The notes: generated from the sequence alone by a model not told the origin. A stretch of 64,000 nt of DNA from Paenibacillus taichungensis (GCF_003287275.1 NZ_QEVW01000005.1:248001-312000); one strand, 5' to 3'; shown: positions 8,138 through 18,564, counted from the first letter of the stretch. Numbers and translations: made by a program.

Positions 8138-9832
8138 TCATTCATCGCCATCTTCAACAATAATGGTGTATACATTCGAAATGGACTGTCCTGAATGTCT
8201 CTGACCGTTCCACTCGTAGGTATACATCGCAGTTACGGAGCCCTGCTGGATTCCCAGTTGTTCAGTGGAGGATATTTGTGCAACGTAAGTAATCCATTTC
8301 TCCGCTCCAGGTTCCAATTCACCCAAATGTAAATATCTTGGTGAAGAATACCCTGAAAAGATCGCTCGATCCCGTACTTCTGCTTCCCCAATCCATTTGG
8401 CACCTGGAGGGAGTACATCAGCCAATTGCACCCGTGCGGGCCAAGAACCTGTGTTGGTCACATGTACATGAAAGGTTACATTTCCTCCCCTTTCGATCAA
8501 GTCAGGCTTCACTTCCACATAAACCGAGATGATGGGAAACTTCAACTGGATTACAGCCGAGTTGGAGGAAATTATTCTTTGCACAGAACGAGAATCTGAT
8601 AAGCGAAATGTATAGAGCAGGCGAGCCTTATTCATCAGTTCGAAGACGGCAGGTACACCCTGCTCCTGTTCTGTGAGGCTCACTTCAAATTGGATATTAA
8701 CCACGGATCGTGCAGTCAACGTTCCCAGATTGATGCCTTTGACTGGATTTGTTCCTAGCCGTTTCACACCATTCCACCCGAGGCTCCCCTCAACATATCT
8801 CATGCCTGGCGGAAGAAAATCCGTCACGATAGCATCTACTGCAAAAGAACCTTCATTGTGTACCGTTATTTGGTATTGAACGGTATCCCCAGGAGTAGCG
8901 GTAGATGGATTCACATTTTTCGCAATCGAAATCCGAGGTTGGATGACTTGCAAAGTTGCTACGTTCGAGTATACATTCTCCAACGTGTCACCTGAAACGT
9001 ACTCTAGGGATGCCTGAATTGTTAAATTCTCAGCTATGCTTCCTCCCGTGACCTGTACTCGAAATTGAATTGGAACAGATTCTTCGGGCAGTACATCACC
9101 TATCATAATTCCGGAGTCAGGTGTCGTCTCGGGAACAAAAATTTCATTCACAATGACACTTCCCGGAAGAAATTCAATACCTTTAGGTAACGGAATCGTT
9201 ACCCTGGCATCGTTTCCTATTATAAAACCCGGGTTACTCACCAAAAGGTTGTAAGTGACAATATCTCCGACAAAAGTTTGCACACGATCTGCATTCAAAA
9301 CCAACGACAGACTTGACGAGACCAGGTTTACTTCTACCACGTTGGATTTCTCTTCTCCCTCAACCGTTCGGCCTTCAGGCGTCACAAACTTATAACGTAT
9401 CTTCGCTTGATTCACCAGTTTCAAGGTATGGGGAAGACCGACGATGATCACCTGAAAATGAATTCGCAATATCGCTCCAGGTACAACTTCCTGTGCAGGA
9501 ATCCCTCCCTCCGGTGATACTCCCGGCAGCGGAGCTCCATCCAGGAGTACACTGTTGGGGAGAAGTGAAGTGTCCGAAGAGAATGAATCCAATACATGGA
9601 CCATAGCAGCACAATTCCCCGAATTCACAATTTCAATCAGATAGGTTAGTGTCTGCCCCAGAGCAGCCTCAGCAACGTTACAAAACTTGTGGACCTCCAG
9701 CCTGGGGCCGATCCATGGTGTAACTACCGTATTAGAATAGGCCACCTGTTCCAGTTCAGTCGCACCCGAGCTGAATCGAACCAGTGACTGATTCTGTAGC
9801 GTGTGGGACAACGGACCGGAAGATTGGCTCAT
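8138..9832 (-). CDS. DUF11-repeat protein (3' part of a split array)
   Basis: 564 aa made of four DUF11-type beta-sandwich repeats beginning near residues 43, 181, 300 and 430 (RLEVHKFCN, LSLVLNADR, RISIAKNVN, IISVYVEVK). Each carries the pattern VGD.VTY....NxG and a later PNSVxxxG or GSxxxNG turn. Residues 12-40 (TLQNQSLVRFSSGA, AYSNTVVTP) are the C-terminal half of a repeat whose N-terminal half ends the upstream ORF. The start ATG overlaps the preceding stop (ATGA) and has no AGGAGG. No signal peptide or membrane anchor is seen. It is either translated by coupling or frameshifting, or is the 3' piece of a single gene broken by one base. Confidence 0.85.
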   Translation of the reverse strand: MSQSSGPLSHTLQNQSLVRFSSGATELEQVAYSNTVVTPWIGPRLEVHKFCNVAEAALGQTLTYLIEIVNSGNCAAMVHVLDSFSSDTSLLPNSVLLDGAPLPGVSPEGGIPAQEVVPGAILRIHFQVIIVGLPHTLKLVNQAKIRYKFVTPEGRTVEGEEKSNVVEVNLVSSSLSLVLNADRVQTFVGDIVTYNLLVSNPGFIIGNDARVTIPLPKGIEFLPGSVIVNEIFVPETTPDSGIMIGDVLPEESVPIQFRVQVTGGSIAENLTIQASLEYVSGDTLENVYSNVATLQVIQPRISIAKNVNPSTATPGDTVQYQITVHNEGSFAVDAIVTDFLPPGMRYVEGSLGWNGVKRLGTNPVKGINLGTLTARSVVNIQFEVSLTEQEQGVPAVFELMNKARLLYTFRLSDSRSVQRIISSNSAVIQLKFPIISVYVEVKPDLIERGGNVTFHVHVTNTGSWPARVQLADVLPPGAKWIGEAEVRDRAIFSGYSSPRYLHLGELEPGAEKWITYVAQISSTEQLGIQQGSVTAMYTYEWNGQRHSGQSISNVYTIIVEDGDE

Positions 9833-12800
9833 ATTACCACAACCCCCACTCTGAATGTAACGGTAATTGAAGCACCGGCGGCAATTGAACCGAGCGTTAT
9901 CCCTGTATTCGGATTTCCGGTAGGCCTTGCCACGCCATCCACCGTAACACTTCCCGCCACAAATACGGTGCCTGTTGGTACAGGATCTACCATAACCACG
10001 TTATTGACTACCTCAATGCCACTATTGGTTACCACAACTGTATAGGTGATCACATCGCCAACAACAGCATCAACTGCACTTGTGCTTTTGACAACAACGA
10101 CATTTGGTGCAGATACAGGAATCACCAGAACGTTGGAGGATACCGTGCCCGTCAACTGACGTCCATCCGGCGGACTAAAGGTATAACTGGCTACCGCCTG
10201 ATTGACCAACTGCTGATTCTGTGGCAATGAATCTACAGTAACTTCCAGAGTCACCGTTACATTAACGGACCCTCCTGGAGGTATCGAGCCAACAACAATC
10301 CCTGATTCCGGATTCGCCCCAGGCTGTGGAACACCATCAATCAGGACGCTGTTGGGAAGTAATACTGCCCCATTTGGAATGTTATCCGTAAGTGTCAAAG
10401 TAGCTGCTAAATTTCCACTGTTCGAAATGGAAAAAGAATAGGTAATGATGTCACCGACGGTCGCATTGGACGTACTCGCTGTTTTGGTTACTGCAATGAT
10501 CGGCTGATAAATTGGCGTTACCACGGTATTCGAATAGGCCGCTCCCGAGAACACACCCGATGTGAAACTTACCGATGACTGACTGCTCACTTGTGGTGGT
10601 GAAGGCAGTGTATTGACCCGAACTGCATACGATACGGATACAGATGCTCCAGGTGCCAAGGAACCAAGCGCTATACCCAGTGTGGGGTTAGCTGAGAGGC
10701 GCGGAACGCCGTCAACCAGGACACTGCCAGTTACAAAGGTAACAGACGAACTAATTGGATCGGTTAAGACAACATTGTTGACAGGATCAATTCCATTATT
10801 GGTTACGACCATCTCATATAAAATCGTATCGCCCACTACAGCATCAATTACCGGTGTCGTCTTGACGACACTGACATTCGGAGCAGACACCTGAATATTG
10901 AGAGAATTGGACGAAAGACTGCCTCCCAGTGTTCTTCCATCCGGCAGCGTGTAGGAATAGGTTGCTGAAGCCTGATTGATTATGGCCTGGCTTAAAGGGA
11001 GGGTGATGATTATGACCGAGAACATGACTACAGTTGTTGTGGAGATTACACCCAGTGGAATCCCTGAAGCTGGGTCCGCTCCTGGTGCTGAAGCTCCATT
11101 AATAATGACACTATTCGGCACAAGTTCTGTTCCTGCCGGAATGGTATCGGTTAACGTGACAGATGCCCCAAAGTTCCCTGCATTGGTGATGGTGATGCTG
11201 TACACGACGGTATCCCCTACCGTTGCTATAGCCCGGTCTCCTGTTTTGACTGCCGACAGAATCGGTTGATATACCGGGGTAGTGACCGTATTGGAAAATG
11301 TGGTAGCTGAAAAAACACCTGATGTAAAGCTCACCGTAGACTGATTGTTTAATACTGCACTGGATGGAAGTGCTGTAACCTGCACACTAAACACAACGGT
11401 CACGGTAACTCCAGGCGCGATGGAACCAAGCGTTATTCCGGTTGAAGGATTGACACCCGGTCGAGAAACACCATCAATAAACACACTATTTGCTGTAAGT
11501 ACAGTACTTGCCGGCAATGCATCCGTGAAGACCACATTGCTGACAGTCGCTATTCCATTATTAGTTACTGCAATGCTGTACGTTACGACATCACCAACAG
11601 ATACAGACGTAGATGTCGTAGATTTCACTACATCGACATCGGGAGCCGACACCGAAATGGTAAGTATATTAGACAAAACTGAACCCGTGATATTGCGTCC
11701 GTCAGGTAGCGTGAAGGAAAGAGCAACCGAAGCCTGATTCACCAGCTGTTGCGGGGTCGGCAAAGTATCAATAACTACGGAAAAGGTAACTGTTGTTGTT
11801 GCCCCAGCAGCAACAGTGCCTGCCGGAATGCCTGTTGCAGGATTGGCTGCAGGTAATGGCTGACCATTTACAATCACACTATTCGGAACAAGAATGGTTC
11901 CTGCAGGGATATTGTCCGTTAGGTTAATCTGGGCACCATAGTTCCCTTGATTGTTGACAGTAATCGTGTAACTGACGGTATCCCCAACGGTAGCATTTTG
12001 TGTGCTCGCCGTTTTTTGCGCTGACAGAATGGGCTGAAATACCGGTGTAACCACAGTATTGGAGAACGTTGTGCTTGAGAATGCCCCAGAGGTAAAACTG
12101 ACCGTGGATCGATTGCTTAATTGACCGCTTGGTGGAATCGCATTGACATTGATACTGAAAGTGACAGTAGCGGACGTTCCCGGAGCGAGCGTACCTAGAG
12201 ATATTCCCCCTGCTGGATTGGAAGCGGGCTGTACTACCCCATTTATAGTGACACTGCCTGCAACAAAAGAGGCCCCCGTAGGGATTGGATCAGAAAACTG
12301 AATATTGTTTACCGGTTCTATTCCGCTGTTTGTTACCAAAATGGAGTAAGTAACTGTATCCCCTACGGCAGCCGCAGTCGAAACTGTACTTTTAACCACG
12401 GCAACGTTTGGTGAGGAGACTGGAAATGTCAGTGTGTTAGAAGTGGCTGTTCCTGTTAACGTTCGTCCATCAGGGGGTGTGAATGTATAAGATGACGTCG
12501 CAAAGTTGCTAAGTTGCTGCGGAGACGGAAGTGAGTCCACTACAACGGCGAACGTGACAACAGCTGTTGCTCCCGCTGCCACAATACCTACCGGAATCCC
12601 CGTTCCGGGAGTTGCTCCAGGCTGTGGTACCCCAGATACCACAAGGCTGTTGGGTACAAAAGTCGTAACTGCAGGAATTATATCCGTCACCGTCACGTTT
12701 GCCCCCAGATTGCCTGTGTTACTGACAGTTACCGTGTATACAACCGTGTCACCTACTGTTGCATTTACTGTATTCGCTGCTTTGACGAGTGAAATTTGCG

Positions 12801-15800
12801 GTTGTATGACCGGAGTCTGTGTTGTATTGGACGATGATGACCCCGAAAATGAACCGGATGTGAAGCTGACCGTCGACTGATTGTTAATCTGTGAAGGGTT
12901 CGGCATGGTAATCGTCACCTCAAAAGTTACGGTAACCTGAGCTCCTGGAGCCAGAGTACCGAGTGGAATGCCGGCGGTCGGATTGGAGAGCGGGAATGAA
13001 GTCCCGTTCACAATGACGCTTCCGGGTACAAATGGGGTATTCGAAGGAAGAGGATTGACATAGATCATATTGTTAACCGCTACAGTCCCGTTGTTCCGGA
13101 TAACAGATGTGTATCGTATGACATCCCCCACTACGCCATAGGCAGCATTGCTGCTGTCTACAACGGTTACATTCGGCAGAGAAACGGGAATTGTGACTGT
13201 ATTTGATGACGAAAAACCGGCAATCGTTCTTCCACTCGGAAGAGTGTAGGAGTATGATGTAACCGCCTGGTTAGCCAACTGCCTTGAACTAGGCAAACTC
13301 GTGACCGTTGCAACAAAGGTGACCGTTGCATTTGAGCCAGCCGCAATCGAACCCAAATTAATGCCGGTTGCCGGGTTTACACCTGGTGTAGGCACACCAT
13401 TGATAATGACACTGTTTGTGCTGAATACAGCTCCCGCAGGAATTGGATCTGTCAAGGTAACCGTCGCGGCAATATTGCCTGAATTGTTGACCTGAATGGA
13501 GTAATTAAAAGAATCTCCTACCGTCAAATTCGAGGTACTAGCTGTTTTTGTTACTTGGATCACTGGTTGATATATGGGGGTATTCACCGTGACAGACGAA
13601 GAAACGCCATTAAAACTGCCTGACGTAAATGCTGCACTTGCCCGGTTGCTGACTGAACCTGTGGACGGAACGGATGTCACTCTTGTTTGATAGGTCACCG
13701 TAACGCTGCTCGAGCTGTTTAATGCACCCACAGCAATGCCCGAAAGTGGACTTGCATTCCTTGCAGCAGTTCCATTAATAGTGACACTGCCGGAGACGAA
13801 TTCCGAACCGGTTGGCGTATCAGAGATCACCAGATTTTGTACCGCACTGCTCCCTGCATTTGTTGCAACAACCGTATAGGTAAGTACATCCCCTACGGTG
13901 GCATCCAGCGTACTTACTGTTTTGCTAATTAATATATTGGGGCTTGATGCAGGTATACGAACGACATTGGACAAACTGCTTCCTGAGAGATTTCGTCCAC
14001 TCGGAAGCTGGTATGTGTAACTAGTGGCCCCCTGATTTTCTAGCGTTGGCGGTGATGGGAGTGTAGTGAGTGAAGTTCGGAACACAATCGTTGATGTCGC
14101 TCCTGGCAGCAGACTCCCCAACGTTATTCCGGTTAATGGACTGGCCCCAGGACGCGCAGTACCATTCACAGTTACCGAATCCGGAATAAACGTCAGGCCT
14201 GATGGTATCGTATCGGTTACATTTACTTGAGTTGCTATGGTTCCGTTGTTCGTTACCACAAGTGTGTATGAAATCTGATCTCCTAGTGTCGCATTGGTTT
14301 CGCTCGCCAACTTGTTAACGCCGATTGCCGCCTGGTATACAGGGGTTGTAATGGAATTGGAGTTGGAAATGCCCGTGAACGCACCTGAACTATAGGAGAC
14401 GGAAGCAAGATTCGCAAGCGAACCCGTAGAAGGCAACGATTGAACACTTACCTGGAAAGTCACTGTTGCAGAACTTCCTGTAGTAAGTGTTCCAATGGAG
14501 ATTCCACTACCTGGATTCGCTCCTGCTACAGCTGTTCCACTTACAGTTACACTTCCTGGGACAAATGCAGACCCTGCGGGGACAGCATCTGTGAGAATCA
14601 CGTTGTTAATCGGCTGAATGCCACCGTTCGTGGTCACTACGGTGTAGGTAAATGTCTCCCCTACAGCCACATCGCTAACCGAGGCCGATTTTACCGCAGT
14701 TACATTGGGTAATGTCACCGGAATTGTCACAATATTCGATGTGGTTGTACCAGTAATGGTCCGTCCGTCAGGTGAGTTGAACGAATAGGAAGCGGTCGCC
14801 TGGTCCACAAGAGTTGGTGGTGTAGGCAAGCTTGTTACGAGTACCTGGAAGGTTACGGTATTTGTACTTCCTGCCGCAAGACTCCCCAAATTAACGCCAG
14901 TCGCAGGATTAGCACCTGCAATAACATTACCATTCAGGCGGAAGCTGCCCGCTACGTACGAGCTGCCACTTGGGATGTTATCTGTCAATGTAACGACCGC
15001 CGCGATATTCCCTCGGTTGTTCACCTGAAGCGTATACGTTACCGTGTCTCCCACCGTGGCGTTGGCTGTACTCGCCGATTTCACAATCGACAGGTTTGGT
15101 GAATATACAGGAAGTGTGGAACTGTTGGAGGGGATTACTCCTGAGATGGTCGGACCATCGGCCACACTTTGAAAAGTAAAAGCTGCATTGGCTGAATTCA
15201 CCAATTGCAATATGCTTGCGTCCTGGCCAATGAGCGCACGATAGGTTACAACGATACTGTTGGATAGGTTTAATGAACCAAGTGGAATTCCGGCGGTCAC
15301 ATCGAGTGTTGGGCGGGACACACCAGCGACCGTTACACTCCCTGGTATGAAGGTGAGACCTACAGGCAATGAATCAGATAGAACAACGCTGGCTGCACTG
15401 GCTGTACCTGCATTGCTGACTGTAACGGTATAGAGAATGCTATCCCCTGCTACCGCACCAGAGGCAACGGATGCCTTGGCCACTGTAATTTTTGGTGCGT
15501 TGATATCAACCTGAATGGCATTGCCGTTAACGATATAGGCATCACCTGATGTGGTTAACGTCAACACGGCTGAAGACTGATTATTAATCAGTCTGGCAGA
15601 CACATCCACATTGGTTATATCCCAGCCTTGACGTCCGCCGGAAATGTTGGTGCCCGGTGCTCCATTGATCTGGTTCCGTGTTCCGAACGTCCCCGTTGTA
15701 TTGAGAGCTCCCGTATCTCCGTTAATTTGGGAAGCAAAAAAATTGGCAGCCAGGTTGTTGGGCCCCGACAAGGCAACCGAAGTAGCCGACGTTGGCCCGA

Positions 15801-16530
15801 ACAACGCCTGATCCCCAGTCCGGTTCGCGTCTCCCTCCTGCGCACTGAACAGCGCTCTTCCCCCGAGCGTGCCAGAGATCGGAGTCGCAAATCCGGTCAA
15901 TGTGGTAACCACCGGTGCGGAAGTTGATTGGACAAGCACTCCGCCTGCCCTCAGTGACATGTTTCGGAACGGCAAGTTCGGATTTTGATATATGACTCCA
16001 AGCGTCCAGCCTGCATGATTGGCCGTGGCATCATTCGTAATGACAATTGTCCCTACAACTGCTCCAGTGATATATGTACCGGCTCCTCCACTTTGGACAA
16101 GCGACGTAACATTGGCAGAACGTACATAACCTGAAGCACCATTTCCAAAATCAAATTGATTGTATGTCGCCGGGTCAGGAGTAACGCTGGATGTCCCTGC
16201 AGGGGTGATAAACGTGACAGGGTTGTTGATGGCTGAGCTCAGATTCACGGTTCCATTAATATAACTTCCGCCCCAGATCAATTCTGCATATAAAACTGTA
16301 CTCCCCGCAGGAAGAACCAATATGGCAGCTGAGCTGTTACTCTGGTACAAACTTGTCGTACCTGCTGGATATGTCCCATAAGTCAAGGCGGTATTGGTCG
16401 TTGTGAATGCCCCAATACTGTCCTGTGTTCCGGGTACCCCTGCCGTATCAGAACGACTCAAACCGAGTGTATTGCCTGTAAACGTAATTGCTCCCGTTGC
16501 ATTGACGGTTGAACGAACGACAAGAGGAAT
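9829..16530 (-). CDS. Giant DUF11-repeat surface protein
   Basis: About 2233 aa from ATT 16530, or 2244 aa from ATG 16563. Residues 1-350 form an N-terminal domain (GAITFTGNTLGLS, YAELIWGG) typical of large DUF11 proteins of Bacillus and Paenibacillus. Fifteen DUF11 repeats follow, alternating in type: one has xKTASTxNATVGDTVTY and ends with SYxFxxPDGR; the other has VGDxVTYxxxVTNxGI and ends with SVSFTSGxFS. The fifteenth is cut off after VTFRVGVVVI. The repeats are divergent at DNA level. AAGGAGGTGAT lies 8 nt upstream of ATT 16530 and overlaps codons of the ATG 16563 reading, so ATT is the preferred start. Members are thought to be exported adhesive or spore/cell-surface proteins; this one has no recognisable signal, LPXTG motif or membrane helix. 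Confidence 0.9.
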   Translation of the reverse strand: MPLVVRSTVNATGAITFTGNTLGLSRSDTAGVPGTQDSIGAFTTTNTALTYGTYPAGTTSLYQSNSSAAILVLPAGSTVLYAELIWGGSYINGTVNLSSAINNPVTFITPAGTSSVTPDPATYNQFDFGNGASGYVRSANVTSLVQSGGAGTYITGAVVGTIVITNDATANHAGWTLGVIYQNPNLPFRNMSLRAGGVLVQSTSAPVVTTLTGFATPISGTLGGRALFSAQEGDANRTGDQALFGPTSATSVALSGPNNLAANFFASQINGDTGALNTTGTFGTRNQINGAPGTNISGGRQGWDITNVDVSARLINNQSSAVLTLTTSGDAYIVNGNAIQVDINAPKITVAKASVASGAVAGDSILYTVTVSNAGTASAASVVLSDSLPVGLTFIPGSVTVAGVSRPTLDVTAGIPLGSLNLSNSIVVTYRALIGQDASILQLVNSANAAFTFQSVADGPTISGVIPSNSSTLPVYSPNLSIVKSASTANATVGDTVTYTLQVNNRGNIAAVVTLTDNIPSGSSYVAGSFRLNGNVIAGANPATGVNLGSLAAGSTNTVTFQVLVTSLPTPPTLVDQATASYSFNSPDGRTITGTTTSNIVTIPVTLPNVTAVKSASVSDVAVGETFTYTVVTTNGGIQPINNVILTDAVPAGSAFVPGSVTVSGTAVAGANPGSGISIGTLTTGSSATVTFQVSVQSLPSTGSLANLASVSYSSGAFTGISNSNSITTPVYQAAIGVNKLASETNATLGDQISYTLVVTNNGTIATQVNVTDTIPSGLTFIPDSVTVNGTARPGASPLTGITLGSLLPGATSTIVFRTSLTTLPSPPTLENQGATSYTYQLPSGRNLSGSSLSNVVRIPASSPNILISKTVSTLDATVGDVLTYTVVATNAGSSAVQNLVISDTPTGSEFVSGSVTINGTAARNASPLSGIAVGALNSSSSVTVTYQTRVTSVPSTGSVSNRASAAFTSGSFNGVSSSVTVNTPIYQPVIQVTKTASTSNLTVGDSFNYSIQVNNSGNIAATVTLTDPIPAGAVFSTNSVIINGVPTPGVNPATGINLGSIAAGSNATVTFVATVTSLPSSRQLANQAVTSYSYTLPSGRTIAGFSSSNTVTIPVSLPNVTVVDSSNAAYGVVGDVIRYTSVIRNNGTVAVNNMIYVNPLPSNTPFVPGSVIVNGTSFPLSNPTAGIPLGTLAPGAQVTVTFEVTITMPNPSQINNQSTVSFTSGSFSGSSSSNTTQTPVIQPQISLVKAANTVNATVGDTVVYTVTVSNTGNLGANVTVTDIIPAVTTFVPNSLVVSGVPQPGATPGTGIPVGIVAAGATAVVTFAVVVDSLPSPQQLSNFATSSYTFTPPDGRTLTGTATSNTLTFPVSSPNVAVVKSTVSTAAAVGDTVTYSILVTNSGIEPVNNIQFSDPIPTGASFVAGSVTINGVVQPASNPAGGISLGTLAPGTSATVTFSINVNAIPPSGQLSNRSTVSFTSGAFSSTTFSNTVVTPVFQPILSAQKTASTQNATVGDTVSYTITVNNQGNYGAQINLTDNIPAGTILVPNSVIVNGQPLPAANPATGIPAGTVAAGATTTVTFSVVIDTLPTPQQLVNQASVALSFTLPDGRNITGSVLSNILTISVSAPDVDVVKSTTSTSVSVGDVVTYSIAVTNNGIATVSNVVFTDALPASTVLTANSVFIDGVSRPGVNPSTGITLGSIAPGVTVTVVFSVQVTALPSSAVLNNQSTVSFTSGVFSATTFSNTVTTPVYQPILSAVKTGDRAIATVGDTVVYSITITNAGNFGASVTLTDTIPAGTELVPNSVIINGASAPGADPASGIPLGVISTTTVVMFSVIIITLPLSQAIINQASATYSYTLPDGRTLGGSLSSNSLNIQVSAPNVSVVKTTPVIDAVVGDTILYEMVVTNNGIDPVNNVVLTDPISSSVTFVTGSVLVDGVPRLSANPTLGIALGSLAPGASVSVSYAVRVNTLPSPPQVSSQSSVSFTSGVFSGAAYSNTVVTPIYQPIIAVTKTASTSNATVGDIITYSFSISNSGNLAATLTLTDNIPNGAVLLPNSVLIDGVPQPGANPESGIVVGSIPPGGSVNVTVTLEVTVDSLPQNQQLVNQAVASYTFSPPDGRQLTGTVSSNVLVIPVSAPNVVVVKSTSAVDAVVGDVITYTVVVTNSGIEVVNNVVMVDPVPTGTVFVAGSVTVDGVARPTGNPNTGITLGSIAAGASITVTFRVGVVVI

Positions 16531-16684
16531 AGAGATCACCTCCTTCATCATAATTACAGCCATATAGATTGGAGCCTTAATACACAGTCTATGAGCCTAA
16601 TTCAGATTTTTGTTTGTCCTCTATAAGAACTTTATGCGCTTTGCACTTATGTAAGCTTTGTTTTAATAATACAAATTAAATGAT

Positions 16685-16712
16685 TTGCGTTTCGTGCAAT
16701 GTGTTTTATAAT
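16685..16712 (+). promoter_or_regulatory. Candidate sigma-A promoter of GGDEF gene
   Basis: TTGCGT (16685-16690) and TATAAT (16707-16712) are separated by 16 bp, 58 nt upstream of the TTG start of the cyclase gene. Confidence 0.5.
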
Positions 16713-16769
16713 TAAAGCATACGAGAGCAATGTCTGTCGTATCATTATGATGCAGTCAGCGGTGATATA

Positions 16770-17888
16770 TTGAAGAGTCCTAACTTACATAGCAACCATA
16801 TCCCAACCGAGTACGAATTCAAGCATTCCAAATGGATCAAAAAAATGCTTCGCGCTTACTGGGTCGTCGTTTTAACGCATGTTGTCATTCAAATAGGCTG
16901 CTTTCTGTTTCTCGATTATGATCGAACTCCAGAAGATTTCATGATCTATGTTTTATTTTGGCCTACATTAGCCAGCTCTTTAGCTATTCTAATCGCCAGT
17001 TGGGTAGAACACCGGTTCAGTTCATTTTCCTTCTATTCCATGTCCATGGCCAGCACAGTCATTGCCTGGACTATCATTCATGTCAATTATGATATTCGGA
17101 TCATCCTTGCCATTTGTCTGTTGCCGATCTTCGCTTCGGTTCTGTTCTTTAGCAAGAAAAAAGTATGGACGGTATGCCTCATGCAGATGATTGGTTATGT
17201 CATCGTACTCTGCGATCCAGACTATCGGCTGTACTTATCTTCGTTTGACATGGTTTCCATTCCGGCTTTTCTCATTGTAGGTACATATGTCGCACAGTTA
17301 ATTGTTACAAGCGGCGTCGAGGTACTGGATGATCTCCAGGCCAGTATGCTTGCCAAGCAGGATCTAATCGTGCGAAATGCAATAATGACCAAGCAGTCCA
17401 AAACAGACGGATTAACCAATCTGTATAATCAAAGCTCCTTTAAGGACTACTATGAAAAAGCGTTTGAATATGCCAATAATGGCATGAGTCTACATTTAGC
17501 TCTAATTGATATTGATAACTTCAAGTCAATAAATGATACATATGGGCATCGGGTGGGAGACGCCATTCTGGAGAGAGTCTCTCAGGTCATTCAGGAGAAC
17601 ATTACATCAAGCGATATTGCAGCACGTTATGGTGGAGAAGAATTTGCACTGTTAATGTTTGAGCAACCTTTCGAGCAGGCATATGCCTTGGTGGAGCAGA
17701 TCCGCAAGAAGATCGCCCGTCATGTTCATTTGGAGCTTGAAGGCGCTTATATTACGGTAAGTGTCGGGCTCAAAAGCTACAGTGCCCATCTGTCCAAAGA
17801 CAAGTTGTTTGAGGAAGTGGATGCGTGTCTCTATGCGGCCAAACGAACCGGAAAAAATAAAACGATGACGTCCCTTGATCTGGTCTAG
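16770..17888 (+). CDS. Membrane diguanylate cyclase (GGDEF)
   Basis: 372 aa. Six or so membrane helices fill residues 25-190, followed by a short linker and a GGDEF domain (about 205-370) with the active-site motif GGEEF (RYGGEEFALL) and the substrate-binding DIDNFKSINDTYGH. The inhibitory I-site RxxD is not intact: TSSD stands where it should be. It should make cyclic di-GMP from GTP at the membrane, with a sensory 6TM module of unknown ligand. The start is TTG 16770, with GGTGA about 5 nt upstream; a promoter is visible. Confidence 0.88.
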   Translation: MKSPNLHSNHIPTEYEFKHSKWIKKMLRAYWVVVLTHVVIQIGCFLFLDYDRTPEDFMIYVLFWPTLASSLAILIASWVEHRFSSFSFYSMSMASTVIAWTIIHVNYDIRIILAICLLPIFASVLFFSKKKVWTVCLMQMIGYVIVLCDPDYRLYLSSFDMVSIPAFLIVGTYVAQLIVTSGVEVLDDLQASMLAKQDLIVRNAIMTKQSKTDGLTNLYNQSSFKDYYEKAFEYANNGMSLHLALIDIDNFKSINDTYGHRVGDAILERVSQVIQENITSSDIAARYGGEEFALLMFEQPFEQAYALVEQIRKKIARHVHLELEGAYITVSVGLKSYSAHLSKDKLFEEVDACLYAAKRTGKNKTMTSLDLV

Positions 17889-17911
17889 TACTCCATATAA
17901 AATGCAAAAAA

Positions 17912-17952
17912 AGTAGTGCTGCTCACCGGGAAGCCGGCTGTACAGTACTACT
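17912..17952. terminator. Bidirectional terminator between convergent genes
   Basis: A 10-bp stem AGTAGTGCTG / CAGTACTACT (one G-T pair) is flanked by A-run and T-run on both sides, serving the GGDEF gene (+) and the unknown gene at 17992-18513 (-). Confidence 0.75.
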
Positions 17953-17991
17953 TTTTTACTGACTGCTAATCGTCAATCCGTATTTATCGGT

Positions 17992-18513
17992 TCATTCTGC
18001 CCATTCCCAGCGATGGGCATTTTGCTCCAGCCTCGGATGGAGCTTATCAGGTTCTCCATCAATAATCAGACGAACTTCCTTAATCCAATCCTTGAACGAG
18101 TCAAATGATGCAAACTGATTTGCCATCTCCATCGTGAGATACAGGAAAAGGGGAGCTGGATATTCCTCTGCAATATGACGAAGGGCCGCTTCGATCGGCG
18201 TATACTTCTTTCGCTTGCCCTCCCAGCCTTCCACCCGTACACGAAAGGATGTATGCTCTCTTCTCCAATCATGAAGACGGTCTTCCCTTTTGTAAAAAGG
18301 CTGCACACCATCCTTGCTCATTCGCTTCACCGTATTCTCATGCAGCGGATAGAGCACAAGTTGCACAAAGGAACGTGTGTCTGCAATAGCAGCGGCGCGT
18401 TCAAGCTGCTCATCCGTTACGTGCTCAAATGAATCATAGAAAATCAGCGTGCCTTTTCGGGTAGCCGGGGGCGGTTCATAACCATAGGGTACATTGGTAT
18501 ATTTTCCAGACAT
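17992..18513 (-). CDS. Hypothetical protein
   Basis: 173 aa, no family recognised with confidence. It starts MSGKYTNVPYGYEPPPATRKG and has an alternating beta/alpha look (GTLIFYDSF, FVQLVLYPLHEN, PLFLYLTMEMANQF), with many charged residues, Trp-rich ends (WIKEVRLI, RWEWAE) and no membrane segment or signal. The pattern vaguely recalls nucleotide-binding alpha/beta folds, but no catalytic motif can be named. AAGGAG lies 8 nt before ATG 18513. It sits between two GGDEF genes; a link with cyclic di-GMP is speculation. Confidence 0.72.
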   Translation of the reverse strand: MSGKYTNVPYGYEPPPATRKGTLIFYDSFEHVTDEQLERAAAIADTRSFVQLVLYPLHENTVKRMSKDGVQPFYKREDRLHDWRREHTSFRVRVEGWEGKRKKYTPIEAALRHIAEEYPAPLFLYLTMEMANQFASFDSFKDWIKEVRLIIDGEPDKLHPRLEQNAHRWEWAE

Positions 18514-18564
18514 CTCATCGCTCCTTGCCTGTATGCGGATCAGTTACTGCTACTTTATATTATA

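Noticed and set aside
9880..13500. Many plus-strand ORFs of 60-130 codons opposite the DUF11 gene
   Set aside because: They are antisense shadows: the Thr/Val/Asn-rich repeats avoid stops on the reverse strand. They have no ribosome sites and repeat with the same period as the sense repeats.
9829..16563. Tandem repeats considered as a CRISPR array or satellite
   Set aside because: The period is about 400 bp, the copies are divergent and all lie in one open frame coding for DUF11 domains.
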